Positions 35,247 through 46,189 of a stretch of DNA of 64,000 nucleotides are shown one piece after another. The translations under genes and the position numbers were made by a program. This DNA comes from Epiperipatus broadwayi (taxonomy: Eukaryota; Onychophora; Udeonychophora; Euonychophora; Peripatidae): the NCBI GenBank assembly GCA_028023455.1, contig JAQFVV010006543.1:436001-500000 (forward strand), given 5' to 3'. Each line of letters opens with the position of its first letter. The first letter of the stretch is position 1. The notes beneath the pieces were generated by a model. It was not told where the DNA came from and ran no database searches. It was given only the letters and a program-made list of their open reading frames with translations.

Positions 35247-35505
35247 AAACAGGCAAAAACTCTCCATATAGTAGTGCAACCTTGTGCTAACCAGAGTAAT
35301 CAATGGATACCAGAAGGCTTGTGCATAACTACTCCTCCAATATCCCCAGACTAATTTCTGGCTTGTGGCCTTCATCAGTAAGGAGCCTTGGATCTGAGAG
35401 CACTGCACCTAGATTACTTTGGTTAGCACAAGGTGGCACTACTACATGGAGAGTGTTTGCCTCTTTACTAACAGTTATGTGCTAGCATGAGATGGTGATC
35501 ATGTG
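35247..35505 (-). mobile_element. Type A hammerhead element, complete, with 17-bp target duplication
   Basis: ATGATTTGCATTTTGAT is present at 35,230-35,246 and 35,506-35,522, fixing the ends of a 259-bp element. In sense (minus) direction it begins CACATGATCACC, passes through one inverted arm, the hammerhead and the GGATATTGGAGGAG block, then the second arm, and ends GCCTGTTT. The terminal arms are inverted repeats (CAGGCAAAAACTCTCC / GGAGAGTGTTTGCCTC). It is non-coding. The long duplication indicates target-primed retrotransposition, probably in trans. Confidence 0.85.
35337..35390 (-). ncRNA. Type I hammerhead ribozyme motif, intact core (type A)
   Basis: In sense direction CCAA-GGC-TCCTTA pairs with TGGGGA-TA-TTGG, a two-part stem I with an internal loop. 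CTGATGA (complement at 35,372-35,378) and GAAA are intact. Stem II is GGC/GCC around CACAA and stem III has two weak pairs around TA. Cleavage would follow GTC (complement of 35,349-35,351). Internal loops in stem I and the stem II loop are where natural type I hammerheads make tertiary contacts. Best-preserved copy in the window; activity is inferred. Confidence 0.7.
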
Positions 35506-36029
35506 ATGATTTGCATTTTGATTATGAATCAATAACTTTTTTATATATTTGGTGAATGTTATTAGATGATATGGGCATATTTACTTCTTAGTGATATTAT
35601 TATTTAATTCTATCTCTTGGGTATTTCAATGGTGATATATTTGAATTGTGTCATACAATATGGATAATGTCATTAAAATGATAATTTGAAATCATTCAGA
35701 AAGTTTAAAGTTATGGTCAAGAAATTATTCCAATAGAATTTGTAAAATATCAGAAAGAAATTTTACTCCAAAATAGTGTTCTACCATCTTATGAACATGC
35801 ATGTGTATAATGTAAATTTACAGTAGTATGTGTAGTGGGTTCACGACATTGTTAGAGTTGCATTAGCATCAACAAGAGAATTAATGTCAGAGTAAATGAA
35901 CTTAGTATTTAAATGTGAAAAGTCAGTTATTTAAAAAGGATATTGTTTACGCAATGTAAACATGAAAAGTCAAGCTTATTAAAACCATTCACTCTGATTA
36001 AATAATACTCTTGTAAAATCGATTAAAAA

Positions 36030-36215
36030 AATAACTCATTTGCAAAGTCTAATGCTTGAATATCTTAGCACCTCCCTGATGAAGCCAGTAGCAGAAACTG
36101 GTCTGGGGTTGAAGATATTCTGTAAAGCTTGCTAAGAGCTTATTTGTGAGCTCTTATATATAACATTTGTAATACAAGCTTGTTAAATTAGATCATGTGA
36201 CATGTGACTTGATTT
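36030..36215 (+). mobile_element. Type D hammerhead-bearing short element, boundaries uncertain
   Basis: After the ribozyme come AAGCTTGCTAAGAGC, a GAGCTCTTATATATAACA block and an end AGATCATGTGACATGTGAC. That end resembles the GATCATGTGATG terminus of type A. No target-site duplication was identified. Confidence 0.4.
36059..36119 (+). ncRNA. Type I hammerhead ribozyme motif (type D)
   Basis: The outer stem I AATATCTT (36,059-36,066) pairs perfectly with AAGATATT (36,112-36,119). The inner stem ACCTCC pairs with TGGGGT with one C.U mismatch. The core is CTGATGA at 36,076-36,082 and GAAAC at 36,094-36,098. Stem II is only GC/GC around CAGTA, with an A.A pair. Stem III is two pairs around TG and the GTC triplet puts cleavage after 36,103. 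The distant 8-bp pairing is the strongest sign that this is a real folded motif. Confidence 0.65.
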
Positions 36216-36219
36216 CTTT

Positions 36220-36885
36220 GTAAAGTTAATATATTTGTTGCATTAAGTTGAAGTCCAAGATATTGATTCATCAATTAATGGTGGCATTGTACATAGTTTT
36301 GTATATAAATAAATTTATTATGATATTTGCTAAATTAATATTTTATATGTATTTTCTTGACTAATGGATTCATTCAATACATAGATCAGAAAGCGGCAGA
36401 TATTCCTGACCACACTGGAAATAAAAATATTATATGATAATGATGTGGAGAATATGAGAAGCCTTTATAGGTAATAGTTTAATTTTTATAGTTAATTTAC
36501 TTTATAATGTTGCAGAAGATTATAGTAATTTATAGTGTTATTTAGGTACTTTTATGAAAGAATGAAGGTTTAAACTCAGTGTAATTTCGTCTTTCAGATT
36601 CACAAAAATCTGATGGCAACCAATCAAATTAGAAGTAGCTATTGAAAGGTCGTAGATAAACAGTGAATCTGTAGGATCCTTCCCCCCAGTACAATTTCAT
36701 TTAAGTTTCATTTAAAGTGACTATTATAATATATATATATACATTTTTGTTAAAAGGAGGTTGCCTTGGCAGCAGGTTAGGATTATTGATTGATATTAAT
36801 ATTGGGATTATCTAAGTGTTAATTAATTTTAATTATATGCATATAATTTATACATCTGCTTATCTTCATAATTCTATGTTTTTGT
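36220..36885. other. AT-rich sequence with a possible small exon
   Basis: A stretch at 36,385-36,470 is bracketed by AATACATAG and TATAG/GTAATAG, acceptor- and donor-like. Evidence is too thin to call a gene. Confidence 0.3.
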
Positions 36886-36892
36886 GATGCAA

Positions 36893-37440
36893 TTGCTAAA
36901 AATTCATGAATTCAAGTGCAAGAGTCATGAATCTAAAAGCTGAAGGTTCATTCAAGAAAATGAAAACTTGTAGATCTAAAAGCCAAGTATTTATGGATCC
37001 AAATCACCAAGAAAGGCTTCAATATTCATAATTTTGGGAGTTGAAATTGAAAATTCATGGAAACAAGAAATGGAAATTTATTAATCTAAGAGCTGAAGAT
37101 TAAAAAATACAAGAGCTGAAGACTTATGGATCCAAGAACTGAAGATCATACATTCAAAGACTGACGACTCATGGATCCAAAAGCTGAAGATTCATAAATA
37201 CAAGAACTGAAGATAGATCTAAGAATTAAAGATTGTTGAATCCAAGAGCTGAAGATTCAATAAATTCAAGAATCAAAGACTCGTAAATGCAAATGCTGAA
37301 GATTTATGGTTCTCAAAGCAGAAGACTCATGAATCCAAGAATTGAACCTTTATAAATCTAAGAACTGAAAATTTTATGAATCCAAGAGCTGAAGATTCAT
37401 GAATTCAAGAACTAAAGATACATGGATTACAATACTTGAA
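36893..37440 (+). repeat. 23-bp minisatellite
   Basis: About two dozen diverged units with consensus near AAGAGCTGAAGATTCATGAA + TCC. Individual units vary (GAACTGAAG, GAATCAAAG, GGATCCAA). No open frame runs through it, so it is not a protein repeat. Confidence 0.85.
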
Positions 37441-37444
37441 ATTA

Positions 37445-39570
37445 TATGTCTTTTTAAATAACTAATTATTGTATTATTTTCATTACAGTTTCAGCTATAT
37501 TCTTTTTTCTTTTTGTTATGATCTAACATCCTATTTAATCTTCTATACTATTTTTTATAGTCATTTATATCCACGTAATAATCTTTTAGCATTTCGTTCC
37601 ACTTCCTAAATATATACAAAAATAGTGGATCTTTTGTAAAGTAGTTCAGGAAATGTTGATAACCTTTCAACCATTTTAATTCTCTTTTCCCGCCCCACTT
37701 CTACAATTTCTGTCATTATCCTAAAAAGTTGTTTTTCATCTCCTTCATATAAATACTTGAGTAGTTTAGCATCTTGCATAATTTCTACCGTTATTGATAT
37801 ATTTGATTAATTCACCACCCCCTGTATAATTTCTCCCATTATTCATATATTTGTATTTAATGTATATCTTGTAATTATTTATTAAACTTTTTTTATATGA
37901 TCATATTCATAATCTCCCCCTCATCCATGCTTTACCCAGTTTAAAACCTCATTTACAATACCTGTGTCATTCGAAATCTGTGATCACTATCAACTCCAAC
38001 ATCTCATCTTTCTGGTGGACAGTTTTGCCATGTTTTTTTTTTTTTATGATAAATATTTATATTATATACATTTATATTATCAATGCTACTAAAGATTTTA
38101 ATTAATTAAAGCAAATTAGAAATATTTAGAAAGAAATTTGAAATTTTGTAATCAAAAATAAGATTTTTAAGAGATTGCAAATGTTAAAAAAAAAAAAAAG
38201 CACACAATCGCAAGACAAATATTAAGTAAATTACCGCAATCAAAATAATTATTAAATCAAAACAAAAATAACAAAAATTCTTCTCATTTTCTATTTTGTC
38301 AGAACTGCCATCTATGAACAGATTTAGAAAATAAAAATAATTATTTTGCTTCTCTTATTTTATAGACTGCAATTTATAAAGTAATAACAAAAAAAGTAAT
38401 AGAAAATATTATTAATTTTATAAGTATACGTCATCATCAATCTTCTTACTGGTTCTAAAAACGCTATAATACATTATTCCTTTACTGGAAATTTTTGCTT
38501 TTCATTAATACCTATACACCTACCGAAATAAAAGAATCTGTCTTCTTATCACTCTTATATCCTCAAAAACATTTGATAAATAGCTATCATAATGTGATTT
38601 GTTTTTTTAATCAAATGAACTTCCATATGATAGCAATCATAACTCTCATTTATATATGTACACTGAATTAAATATCTCCATAGATTATTATTAAGGATTT
38701 AAATCCTTATATGAACATGGATTTGAAGTAAAAGAGGACCCATTTTATTTCAAGAAAAACTCAAACTAAAGTGCTATTATAGGTTTAATGAAAAATATGT
38801 TTTGGCCTTAATGATTTCCAATTACTAGTAATTGATAATTTCTTGGTAATATCAAAAGTTAAAGGTTTTTTTCTATTTATATGGATATTAACTCCTCGTT
38901 TCTACTCTTTATTACATATTGCATATATATGATTTATTTATTTCTAGCCATTTTATCCATTCCATTTTATGGCAATATGTAATAGCTTATTTGAAATATT
39001 TCCAGTTAAACTATTTTCTTTTTGCTCAAGATCCATGTCTGATATATTAAGTGAAAAATTGTCCAAATATTTAACACATGAATGTGTCAAAAGATTAAAA
39101 TCATTTCCTCTGCTCCTAGATACAAATAATTTATATTTTTCTCTGAAATTTTTTTTTACCATAGTAATTCTAGCTACACTTGGTTATATTTTGACTATCA
39201 TCTGTTATAAATTAATTCAAGTAACAGCAACTCTTTACCTGTCTGGGCCAGTATCTAACCTTATGTGCTGATGTTTATCTCAGAATGTTTTAGCATTGAT
39301 ATTACTTTCATTTTTTAACATTTATTTCCATTGCATATTGTTTTTGTTTATAATATATCTATCATAGTAATAATAAAAAATAACCAAAATTGATTAATAA
39401 ATTGCTTTTTTCTTCAAAGTATTACTTATAAAAGTGTATTCAACCACACACAAACTTATATAGCTTGCATGAGGATGTTCTACAACTTCTCTTTGATATT
39501 TTATCCATTGGATACATTTGCGTTTCTTTTTCACTTTTCTAAAACAATTTTAAACATATAATAATCCTTT
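37445..39570. other. AT-rich sequence, nothing firmly recognised
   Basis: Open frames overlap on both strands at 38.95-39.27 kb. The minus-strand frame is 69 codons and ends HIAIKWNG. Neither was recognised. Confidence 0.4.
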
Positions 39571-39578
39571 CAGATAAC

Positions 39579-39905
39579 TTTAGTTTCTCTTTCTTTCTTT
39601 CTTTCTTTTTCTCATCTTTTTTCTGTCTCTATCTTTATCAAACTTTCCCTATACATTTCTTTCTATCAATCTCTCTACCATTTTTTCTGTGACCCACTTT
39701 CTCTCTATTCCTCTTTATCTTTCTCTGTCTTAGACTTTGTGTATATCTTTATTTTCCTCTCTTTCAATCTGTCTCCTTTTCAATCTCATTTTCTTAATCT
39801 TTCTATCTTTCTTTCTGATTCCTATCTTTTTTCCTCTCTTTATCTATTTCACTCTCTCACCCTTTCCCCATCCATATTTTTTTCTCCCCATCTATTATTA
39901 TCATT
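39579..39905. repeat. Long polypyrimidine (C/T) tract
   Basis: Over 300 bases are mainly T and C on the plus strand, with a TTTCTTTCTTTCTTTC core near 39,590. Serine/phenylalanine/leucine-rich open frames across it are compositional artefacts. It is capable in principle of triplex formation. Confidence 0.85.
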
Positions 39906-39909
39906 TACT

Positions 39910-42235
39910 TGCACAACATAAGCATAAAATACTATATTTTCTTATGGTATATAAAACTTTTTAATTAAATTTTGACTCTTGTCTGAAAATAAAATTCTAA
40001 AAATTGTGAAACATTTAAACACCTATAATTGCAACAATTGATTCAGAATAGGAGTGATTTCAAATTAAGTGGGAAAAAATCACTTAACTATCTCTTATGT
40101 CTGATACTTTGAGCTCAAACACTGATCATCAAATAACTTTAAAACTTCTACACTATTTTCATTACTATTTTTTCCATTAGTTTTATCTTCAATCAAAATA
40201 CTATAAAAGAGCAAAAAATATCAATATACAAATTTATGTAACTGAAGCAGAAATCTGCTTAGAAAATATATTTAATTTTGAACTGTTGAAATGAAACTTG
40301 ATCTCTAAGAACATCATTATTTTCTTGTTAGATTAATAGTTTTTACTCAGTTCATTGAGAAACCTCAATTCAATCATCAAGGTTACTAATATGCATAGAA
40401 ATCAAACAAAACTTTTGAAAAGATCTATGTATATGAATATTGGTGTGAAAAAAAAACCAAGCAATAAAATTCTGATTAAATGATAAATTCATTCATTTGA
40501 TAATTCACTATAGTTGTTATTCTGTTGATATAAGTTAATTTCCAATATTATGATAAATTTAACTGTTCTTCCTGGTGAGTCTTTTTAAAAAACTTCAACT
40601 TTTGATTTTAGTATTAAACCATGATTCTATATTAGAATTCAATAGATTGAACTTTATTTGATAGTAACATTATTGGAAAATGAAACAAAATCTAAAATTA
40701 ATATTTGAATTTGGCAAATATTGAAAAAAATATATCTTAATGATAGCAAAAGATGCTTTTAGCATTCAATACTTGGTAGAGCAGAATAATTTCAGAAAAG
40801 GAACAAAATCTTTTTTAATTGAAATTTGTTTTTAAATGCAAATGAAAAAATATTCATCTCTGATTATTCTATCAAATTCTGCTTTAAGACATTAAAATTG
40901 TTTTCTAATTTTCTAAAGTATCTCTAATTATCCCAATTAGTCTACCAAATTCTGCTTTGAAATATTAAAATTGCTTTCTAATTTTTAAAATATCTCTAAT
41001 TATCCTAATACAATATCTGCAATGATATAATGGCCATCATTTGTATAAGGCAAAGTGAACTAAATGCTATATTATCTTTATTAAAGGTTATGACAGAAAT
41101 TATTAATAATGCATATATTTGAATTTTAATACTTATTACACAATTATTGTGTTAAAGTAATCATGAATCTTAATAAACTTTGCAAAAAAAAATTCAAAAA
41201 TGTTTTCCAAATAATATAAATAGTTTGTAAACAAAGAAAAAATCAAAGAGAAGAAAGGAATGCTAAAACTATTAGACTTTGTGACTATTCAATTACATTG
41301 GTCTCTGTTTGATTTTTTTAATTTAAAAAAATCTAAAATTTTAAAACTATGTGAATTTACAAATTTAAAAGAAAATTTAGCAAAATATCTCAATAGATGT
41401 CTGACAAAGCAATTTTAAAAAATATGATTACAGCACTTTTTGGATTTTTCAGACTAAAGGCCTCCTTAATAGTTAATCCATCATTTCAATGTTTAGAGTT
41501 GCATACATAAGCTTTAATATTTTTTACATCAAGAATAACCAATTCTTGTCTTTAAGATCATTCTTTAATATAAAAAATAGGTCCAGATTTTGTTTACCTA
41601 TATGTGTATACTAATAAATGCCTAATGATGAAAAGTTAAACATTCACCTGTCACATCTTCTCTACTAATGATACGAGATTGGAATCCAAAACAAGTAAAA
41701 TTCTTTCCAAGAGTCTTAACATTTTTCCCCAGGTATCTAGCCCATAACCAATCCAACATTAATCAATAAATGGGTATTTAACTACCCTTAGTAGAAAGTA
41801 AAACAAGGATCTTAACACCTAGAAATGTGCAAGATTATGAATACTTCTTTCCTGTTCCTGGATCTCTGCCAAAGATATTTTTCCTCTAACAGACTATTTA
41901 TTTAAAAAGATATTATTTTTATATGAATTATTTATTAAAAAGAGGTTTTTTGTTTGATTTTGGATATCAGGTAGCAATGCATTTGAGAACATTGAATAAT
42001 ATGTCCATGATTTTTTATCAACACTTTGTTTAGTAAATCATAATGGCACATACAAAGATAAATATTCTTTTAAAATTTACTACAAAGAATATAAGATCTA
42101 TTCTATAATTTACAATAACAGATAAAGGGATGTGATTTTTGAGTTTACTAAAGACAATGATATCAGTCAAATATTGCTTGTTCCACATAGGTATTATTTT
42201 CATAGTTAATTTAATAATTATCCCTCCTTTTAATT
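39910..42235. other. AT-rich sequence with one tandem duplication
   Basis: About 70 bp is duplicated at 40,855-41,003 (TCTCTAATTATCC and AAATTCTGCTTT recur twice). No gene or named element was recognised. Confidence 0.5.
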
Positions 42236-42459
42236 TCTTCATACAATAGTGCCACTTAGTTATATTTTTATATTGGACTATTTCCATCATCTAATATGAG
42301 TATTGAATATCATTAGAAAAATTTAACTTTATTTAAATATTCCAAATACATTCAGCTGATAGTAATAGCACATCAAACAGGTTAGAATATGCAAAACATT
42401 TCAAGAGATATTATTTTCCCTTTTCTTCAGGTGCTGCTGGTCTTTCCAATGACAGTACT

Positions 42460-42540
42460 AGCATGGGATTCGAACCTGGACTTTTAGATTCTTGGCTACT
42501 GAATTTTAAGTAATGTTCTATCCAAATGAGCCATCCTGCC
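42460..42540 (-). other. tRNA-like segment (box A and box B) in the Penelope-like 3' end
   Basis: In sense direction TGGCTCATTTGGATAGA (complement of 42,517-42,533) resembles box A and GGTTCGAATCC (complement of 42,467-42,477) is a perfect box B. Spacing suits an internal Pol III promoter. A second copy is at 45,354-45,445 in the same position relative to its element, so this is part of the element's end or a SINE that joined it before both copies arose. Confidence 0.55.
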
Positions 42541-43183
42541 AAAGGCAAAAGTCAGTAGAAATTTCATATACTTATCTATGAGGCTCCACCTGATTTTTCC
42601 CATTTTCCTAACAGCAAAGTTGCTTAGTGGTTTCCATATATAATGTGTAATCACAATAACTTAGCTTATGAGATTTTTTGCCATTGTTATGTGAGCAGCT
42701 TCTTCAAATTTTCTTCTTTGTACCTTTTCTTCTCTATCCAATATGTTTGTATTTTCCCAATTGAACATATGTTCATATGGCTCATACATGATCTGCTACC
42801 TTAGACAAATCTGTTTTCTCTCTTCTAATCATCAGTTTGTGTTCTTGCAAGTACTTTTCAATGGGATGACTGATTTCACCAATATATGTTCTTCCACATT
42901 CACATAGTATTTCATAGATGCAGTTTTTTTCTTTTAAGCATTTCAAGTTTAGGCTTTGTAAATGTTAGAATTCCTTATGGGGTCGTATGGCTCTGGAAAG
43001 CTGTTCTGATGTTATACTGATTGCAGATTTTTCTTAATTTATCTGCTATTTTTCAAATGTATGGTTACACTGCAGTACCAATAATTGTCTTTTCTCTTGA
43101 TGGGTTCTTTTTGTTGTCTATTTAGCATTTTCTTAATAACAGGTGATGGATAACCATTTTTCATAAGAGTTTTGTTCTATATA

Positions 43184-44277
43184 CACCTGGGTCTCGTTTT
43201 ACGCGATAGGTTCCTCAGAAAACACATGCAAATGAAATCACGCAAAAATAGCCATAACTTACATTGAAAAAGGGGGGATGCGGTCTGTGATTTTTCAAAA
43301 TTCGCGTAAAAGCAAAGCACCAACGTAAAATTACTTTAAAATTCGCGCAAAAAAAAATATAAGGAAATAAAATATGACTAATAAAAATTTCAAATTTAAA
43401 AAAAATTGATACAAGACAAACTTTTTTTAACTATAATATTTAATTTTATTCAAAATAATATTTTTATGCATAATTTACAGTACAGTAATTTACATCTATA
43501 CACGTTTTAATTATTATAGCTATTTGCCGAAAAACACGTTCGTTTGCAAACAACTAGCGCCAACTTCACACTCATGTTGTAACAGTGGTTTTCTGGTGAC
43601 TACGTAATTAGTAATTAATCTTTGAGATGGTGATTTTATTAATTGTTTGTGAAACTAACAACTAAAAATTAAATTCTTATTTTTGTCTTTAATTTTCAAT
43701 TCGGTTTAAAAATCAAATTTCACATTAATTTCAAGTCGCAGTAATTAATTTTTAAATTGTTAATTACAATTAAAAATCAGATTTTAATTTTTAATTGTCA
43801 AATTTAATTATGCCCACTGCTATTACTGACCTTTTAAAAATAAACTTGTGGACACTAAATGATTAATAATTGATTACGTTCTTTTTTAAAAAGCAAAAAC
43901 AGAATGTGATTTAAAATGCAAAATTAACACGTACAATGTTTGAACAAATTTACATTATAATCTTGTAAAATTTAATGTGGGTATACATAAAATGTGGAAA
44001 TCATGATTTTAATTTCATTATTGCATAAAATCTTACTATTATAAAGTACTGAAAATATTGAAATTACTAAGATGAAAGTCGAATTCCAATAATGTGCTAT
44101 TACTTTCAATATAACGTAAGTGCACGAAATTTATTATTTAAAATAATAGCGCATTATCGAAGATCATTCACGTGGGTCTCTTTTTACATGGACTTATTTA
44201 ACACACTTCCGGTGAAACACGAATCACATAACTTCAAAATCGTGTTAAATAAGTCCACGTAAAAAGAGACCCAGGTG
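43184..44277. mobile_element. Short DNA transposon, same family as 30.2 kb, nested in the Penelope-like element
   Basis: Ends CACCTGGGTCTCGTTTTACG and the complement of ACGTAAAAAGAGACCCAGGTG, flanked by TA at 43,182-43,183 and 44,278-44,279. Its first ~450 bases match the 3' half of the 30.2-kb element in reverse orientation. Its other end carries an extra inverted repeat (44,171-44,206 facing 44,242-44,272), so that end is itself palindromic. No transposase. It interrupts reverse transcriptase-coding sequence, so it is younger than the host element. Confidence 0.8.
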
Positions 44278-44759
44278 TAGATCTTTTCTTTTTCCAAATC
44301 GCTGGTTTCTAAACAAACTTTTTTTGCTCTGTTTCATAGTGATAATATACCTCCATGTTTTGTGTTAATGATATGATTGGATGTATAAGCTAGGTATTGT
44401 GTAGGTTTTTAGTAAACTGTATTTTCGATTTTGCCATACATCTAAGAATACCAATTTTTGTTCTTGTTCTGATTCTAATGTGAATTTAATTGAAGGGAAT
44501 ATGTTGTTGATGTGTTTCCAGAAAGTTTGTAGCAGTGCTTCACCATATGGCCATATAACAAATGTATTATCCACATAGTGAAGCCAAACTTTAGGTGGAT
44601 ATGGAGTAGTCTTTATGGCTAAGGTTTCAAGTTCCTCCATGAAAATATTTAATCAGGGGAGACAATGGTGAGCCCATACCCATTCCTTGATTTTGTTGGA
44701 AGAATTCTGTTTTATATTGAAAGTAGATTGCTTTTATGCAGAATGTTAACAGTTCCATT

Positions 44760-45650
44760 AAGAAAAGATCTATATAGAACAAACTCATCAAAAATGGTTA
44801 TTCATAAGTGGGTACTAAGAAAACATTAAATAGACAGCAAAAAGAACTTTCAAGAGAAAAGACAATTATTGGTACTGTAGTGTAACAATACATTTCAAAA
44901 TAGCAGCCAAATTAAGGAAAATCTGCAATTAGTATAACAACAGAACAGCTTTTCAGAGACATACCACATTATGATGAATTCTAACATCTATAAAGCCTTA
45001 ACATAAAATGTGAAAAGAAAAAACTGCATCTATGAAATGACATGTGTATGTGGAAAACATATGTTTGTCAAACCAATCATACCATTGAACAGCACTTGCA
45101 AGAACATAAACTGATGATTAGAGGAGAGAAAACTGATGTGTCTAAGGTAGCAGACCATATATGTGCCAATGAACATGTTTAATTTCGAAAATACAAAAAT
45201 ATTGGATAGAGAAGAAAAGATACAAAGAAAAAAATTTAAAGAAGCTGTTCACATGAGAATGGCAAAAAATCCCATAATTTGCTTTTAGGAAAAAGTGGAG
45301 AAATCAGGAGGAACCTTATAGATAAGTATATGAAATTTCTACTGACTGTTGCCTTTGGTAAGATGGCTGTTTGTTAGAGCCTTACCTTAAAATTCAATAC
45401 TCAAGAATCTAAAAGTCCAGGTTTGAATCCCATGCTAGTACTGTCACTAGTCAGATCAGCAACATCTGAAGAAGAGGAAAGAATAATACTTCTTGAAATG
45501 TTGAGCATATACTAACCTGTTTGAAATGCTATTACTAACAGTTGAATGTATTTGGAATATTTAAATAAAGTTAAATTGTTCTAAAGACATTCAATACTCA
45601 TATTAGGTGATGGAAATCGTCCAATATAAAAATACAACTAGAAAACCATT
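44760..45650 (+). mobile_element. Second Penelope-like 3' end, opposite orientation
   Basis: Starting near 44,770 the plus strand repeats the C-terminal part of the minus-strand copy: RKDNYWYC-type sequence in degenerate form, then CIYEMTCVCGKHMF (GIY-YIG motif with the YIG tyrosine/glycine changed), EHLQEHK-type sequence and VADHICANEH. The tRNA-like segment and terminal block follow, ending near 45,650. With the 42.24-43.18 kb copy it forms a large inverted repeat, head to head. Confidence 0.7.
45354..45445 (+). other. tRNA-like segment, second copy
   Basis: Box A-like TGGCTGTTTGTTAGAG and box B GGTTTGAATCC (45,420-45,430). It is followed by CATCTGAAGAAGAGGAAAG ... CTTCTTGAAATG, which has a weak resemblance to a hammerhead core (CTGAAGA ... 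GAAA). Confidence 0.5.
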
Positions 45651-45654
45651 ATCA

Positions 45655-46180
45655 CAAACCTTCAGGAAAACAATAGTGCCATCTAGTGTAAACTATTGTA
45701 ATCAATTGATGCTAAAAGGTTGTGCATTTTAAGCCCATTCAGCACTTTCTCATCCAGGTTAGGTTTTATCTTGTAGCTTTCACCAATGAGAAGACTTGGC
45801 TCTGAGAACAATGCACCTGGATATTTTGGATCTAATGCATCTCTTTAGCACCCATTTTTTATCTATTTGGTTAACAAAATTGTCAGCACAAAATGAAAAC
45901 ATAATGTTTTCAATCTAAGCTAATTTTTGTATAGTAATACAGATCTGAATCCAGTTCTATATTGTAGTGTCTTGAAACTTTCAATAATCATAGTCAAGAT
46001 TTATGAAATCCATTAACTAGAGACTAGTATGATGATAATGGATGAGAAAGAACTGGGTAGGAATTAAGATGTACAACCTTTTAGCATCTAATGATTAATA
46101 CAGCTTGCACTAGGTGGCACTATTATACAAAGAAGTACACTATTATTTTTATGTAAACATGAAAAAAGATTGTTGTGTGA
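45655..46180 (-). mobile_element. Diverged type A element with inserted sequence
   Basis: It has an arm with ATAGTGCCATCTAGTG and ATCAATTGATGCTAAAAGG, and a decayed ribozyme core on the minus strand at about 45,741-45,795 (TTGGTGA ... AAACCTAACCTGG). The second arm at 46,085-46,140 reads AGCATCTAATGATTAATAC and AGGTGGCACTATTATAC. A tail ends TTGTGTGATG. About 200 bp of unrelated sequence separates the halves. Confidence 0.55.
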
Positions 46181-46189
46181 TGTTTAACA

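Larger units (their letters stand above)
42240..44770 (-). mobile_element. Penelope-like element 3' half, split by a DNA transposon
   Basis: On the minus strand, reverse transcriptase sequence lies at about 44,290-44,700: GMGMGSPLSP, WLHYVDNTFVIWP, and FTLESEQEQKLVFLDV. YVDN stands where YVDD is expected. It resumes at 43,180 after a transposon insertion (NGYPSPVIKKM). The GIY-YIG nuclease at about 42,900-42,800 reads CIYEILCECGRTYIGE and HPIEKYLQEHK. A tRNA-like segment and a terminal block follow to about 42,240. Stops and frameshifts are numerous. PLE type is clear from the RT plus GIY-YIG order. Confidence 0.75.

Noticed and set aside
36893-37440. A CRISPR-like array from evenly spaced repeats
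   Set aside because: Units are directly adjacent and diverged with no spacers; the context is a eukaryotic genome.
39737-39964. Ser/Phe/Leu-rich membrane-like proteins
   Set aside because: They arise from the polypyrimidine tract and exist in more than one frame.
45455-45515. Hammerhead in the Penelope-like terminus (CTGAAGA ... GAAATG)
   Set aside because: Core letters can be read, but stem II only pairs if an invariant core base is used, and no stem I was found in either copy.
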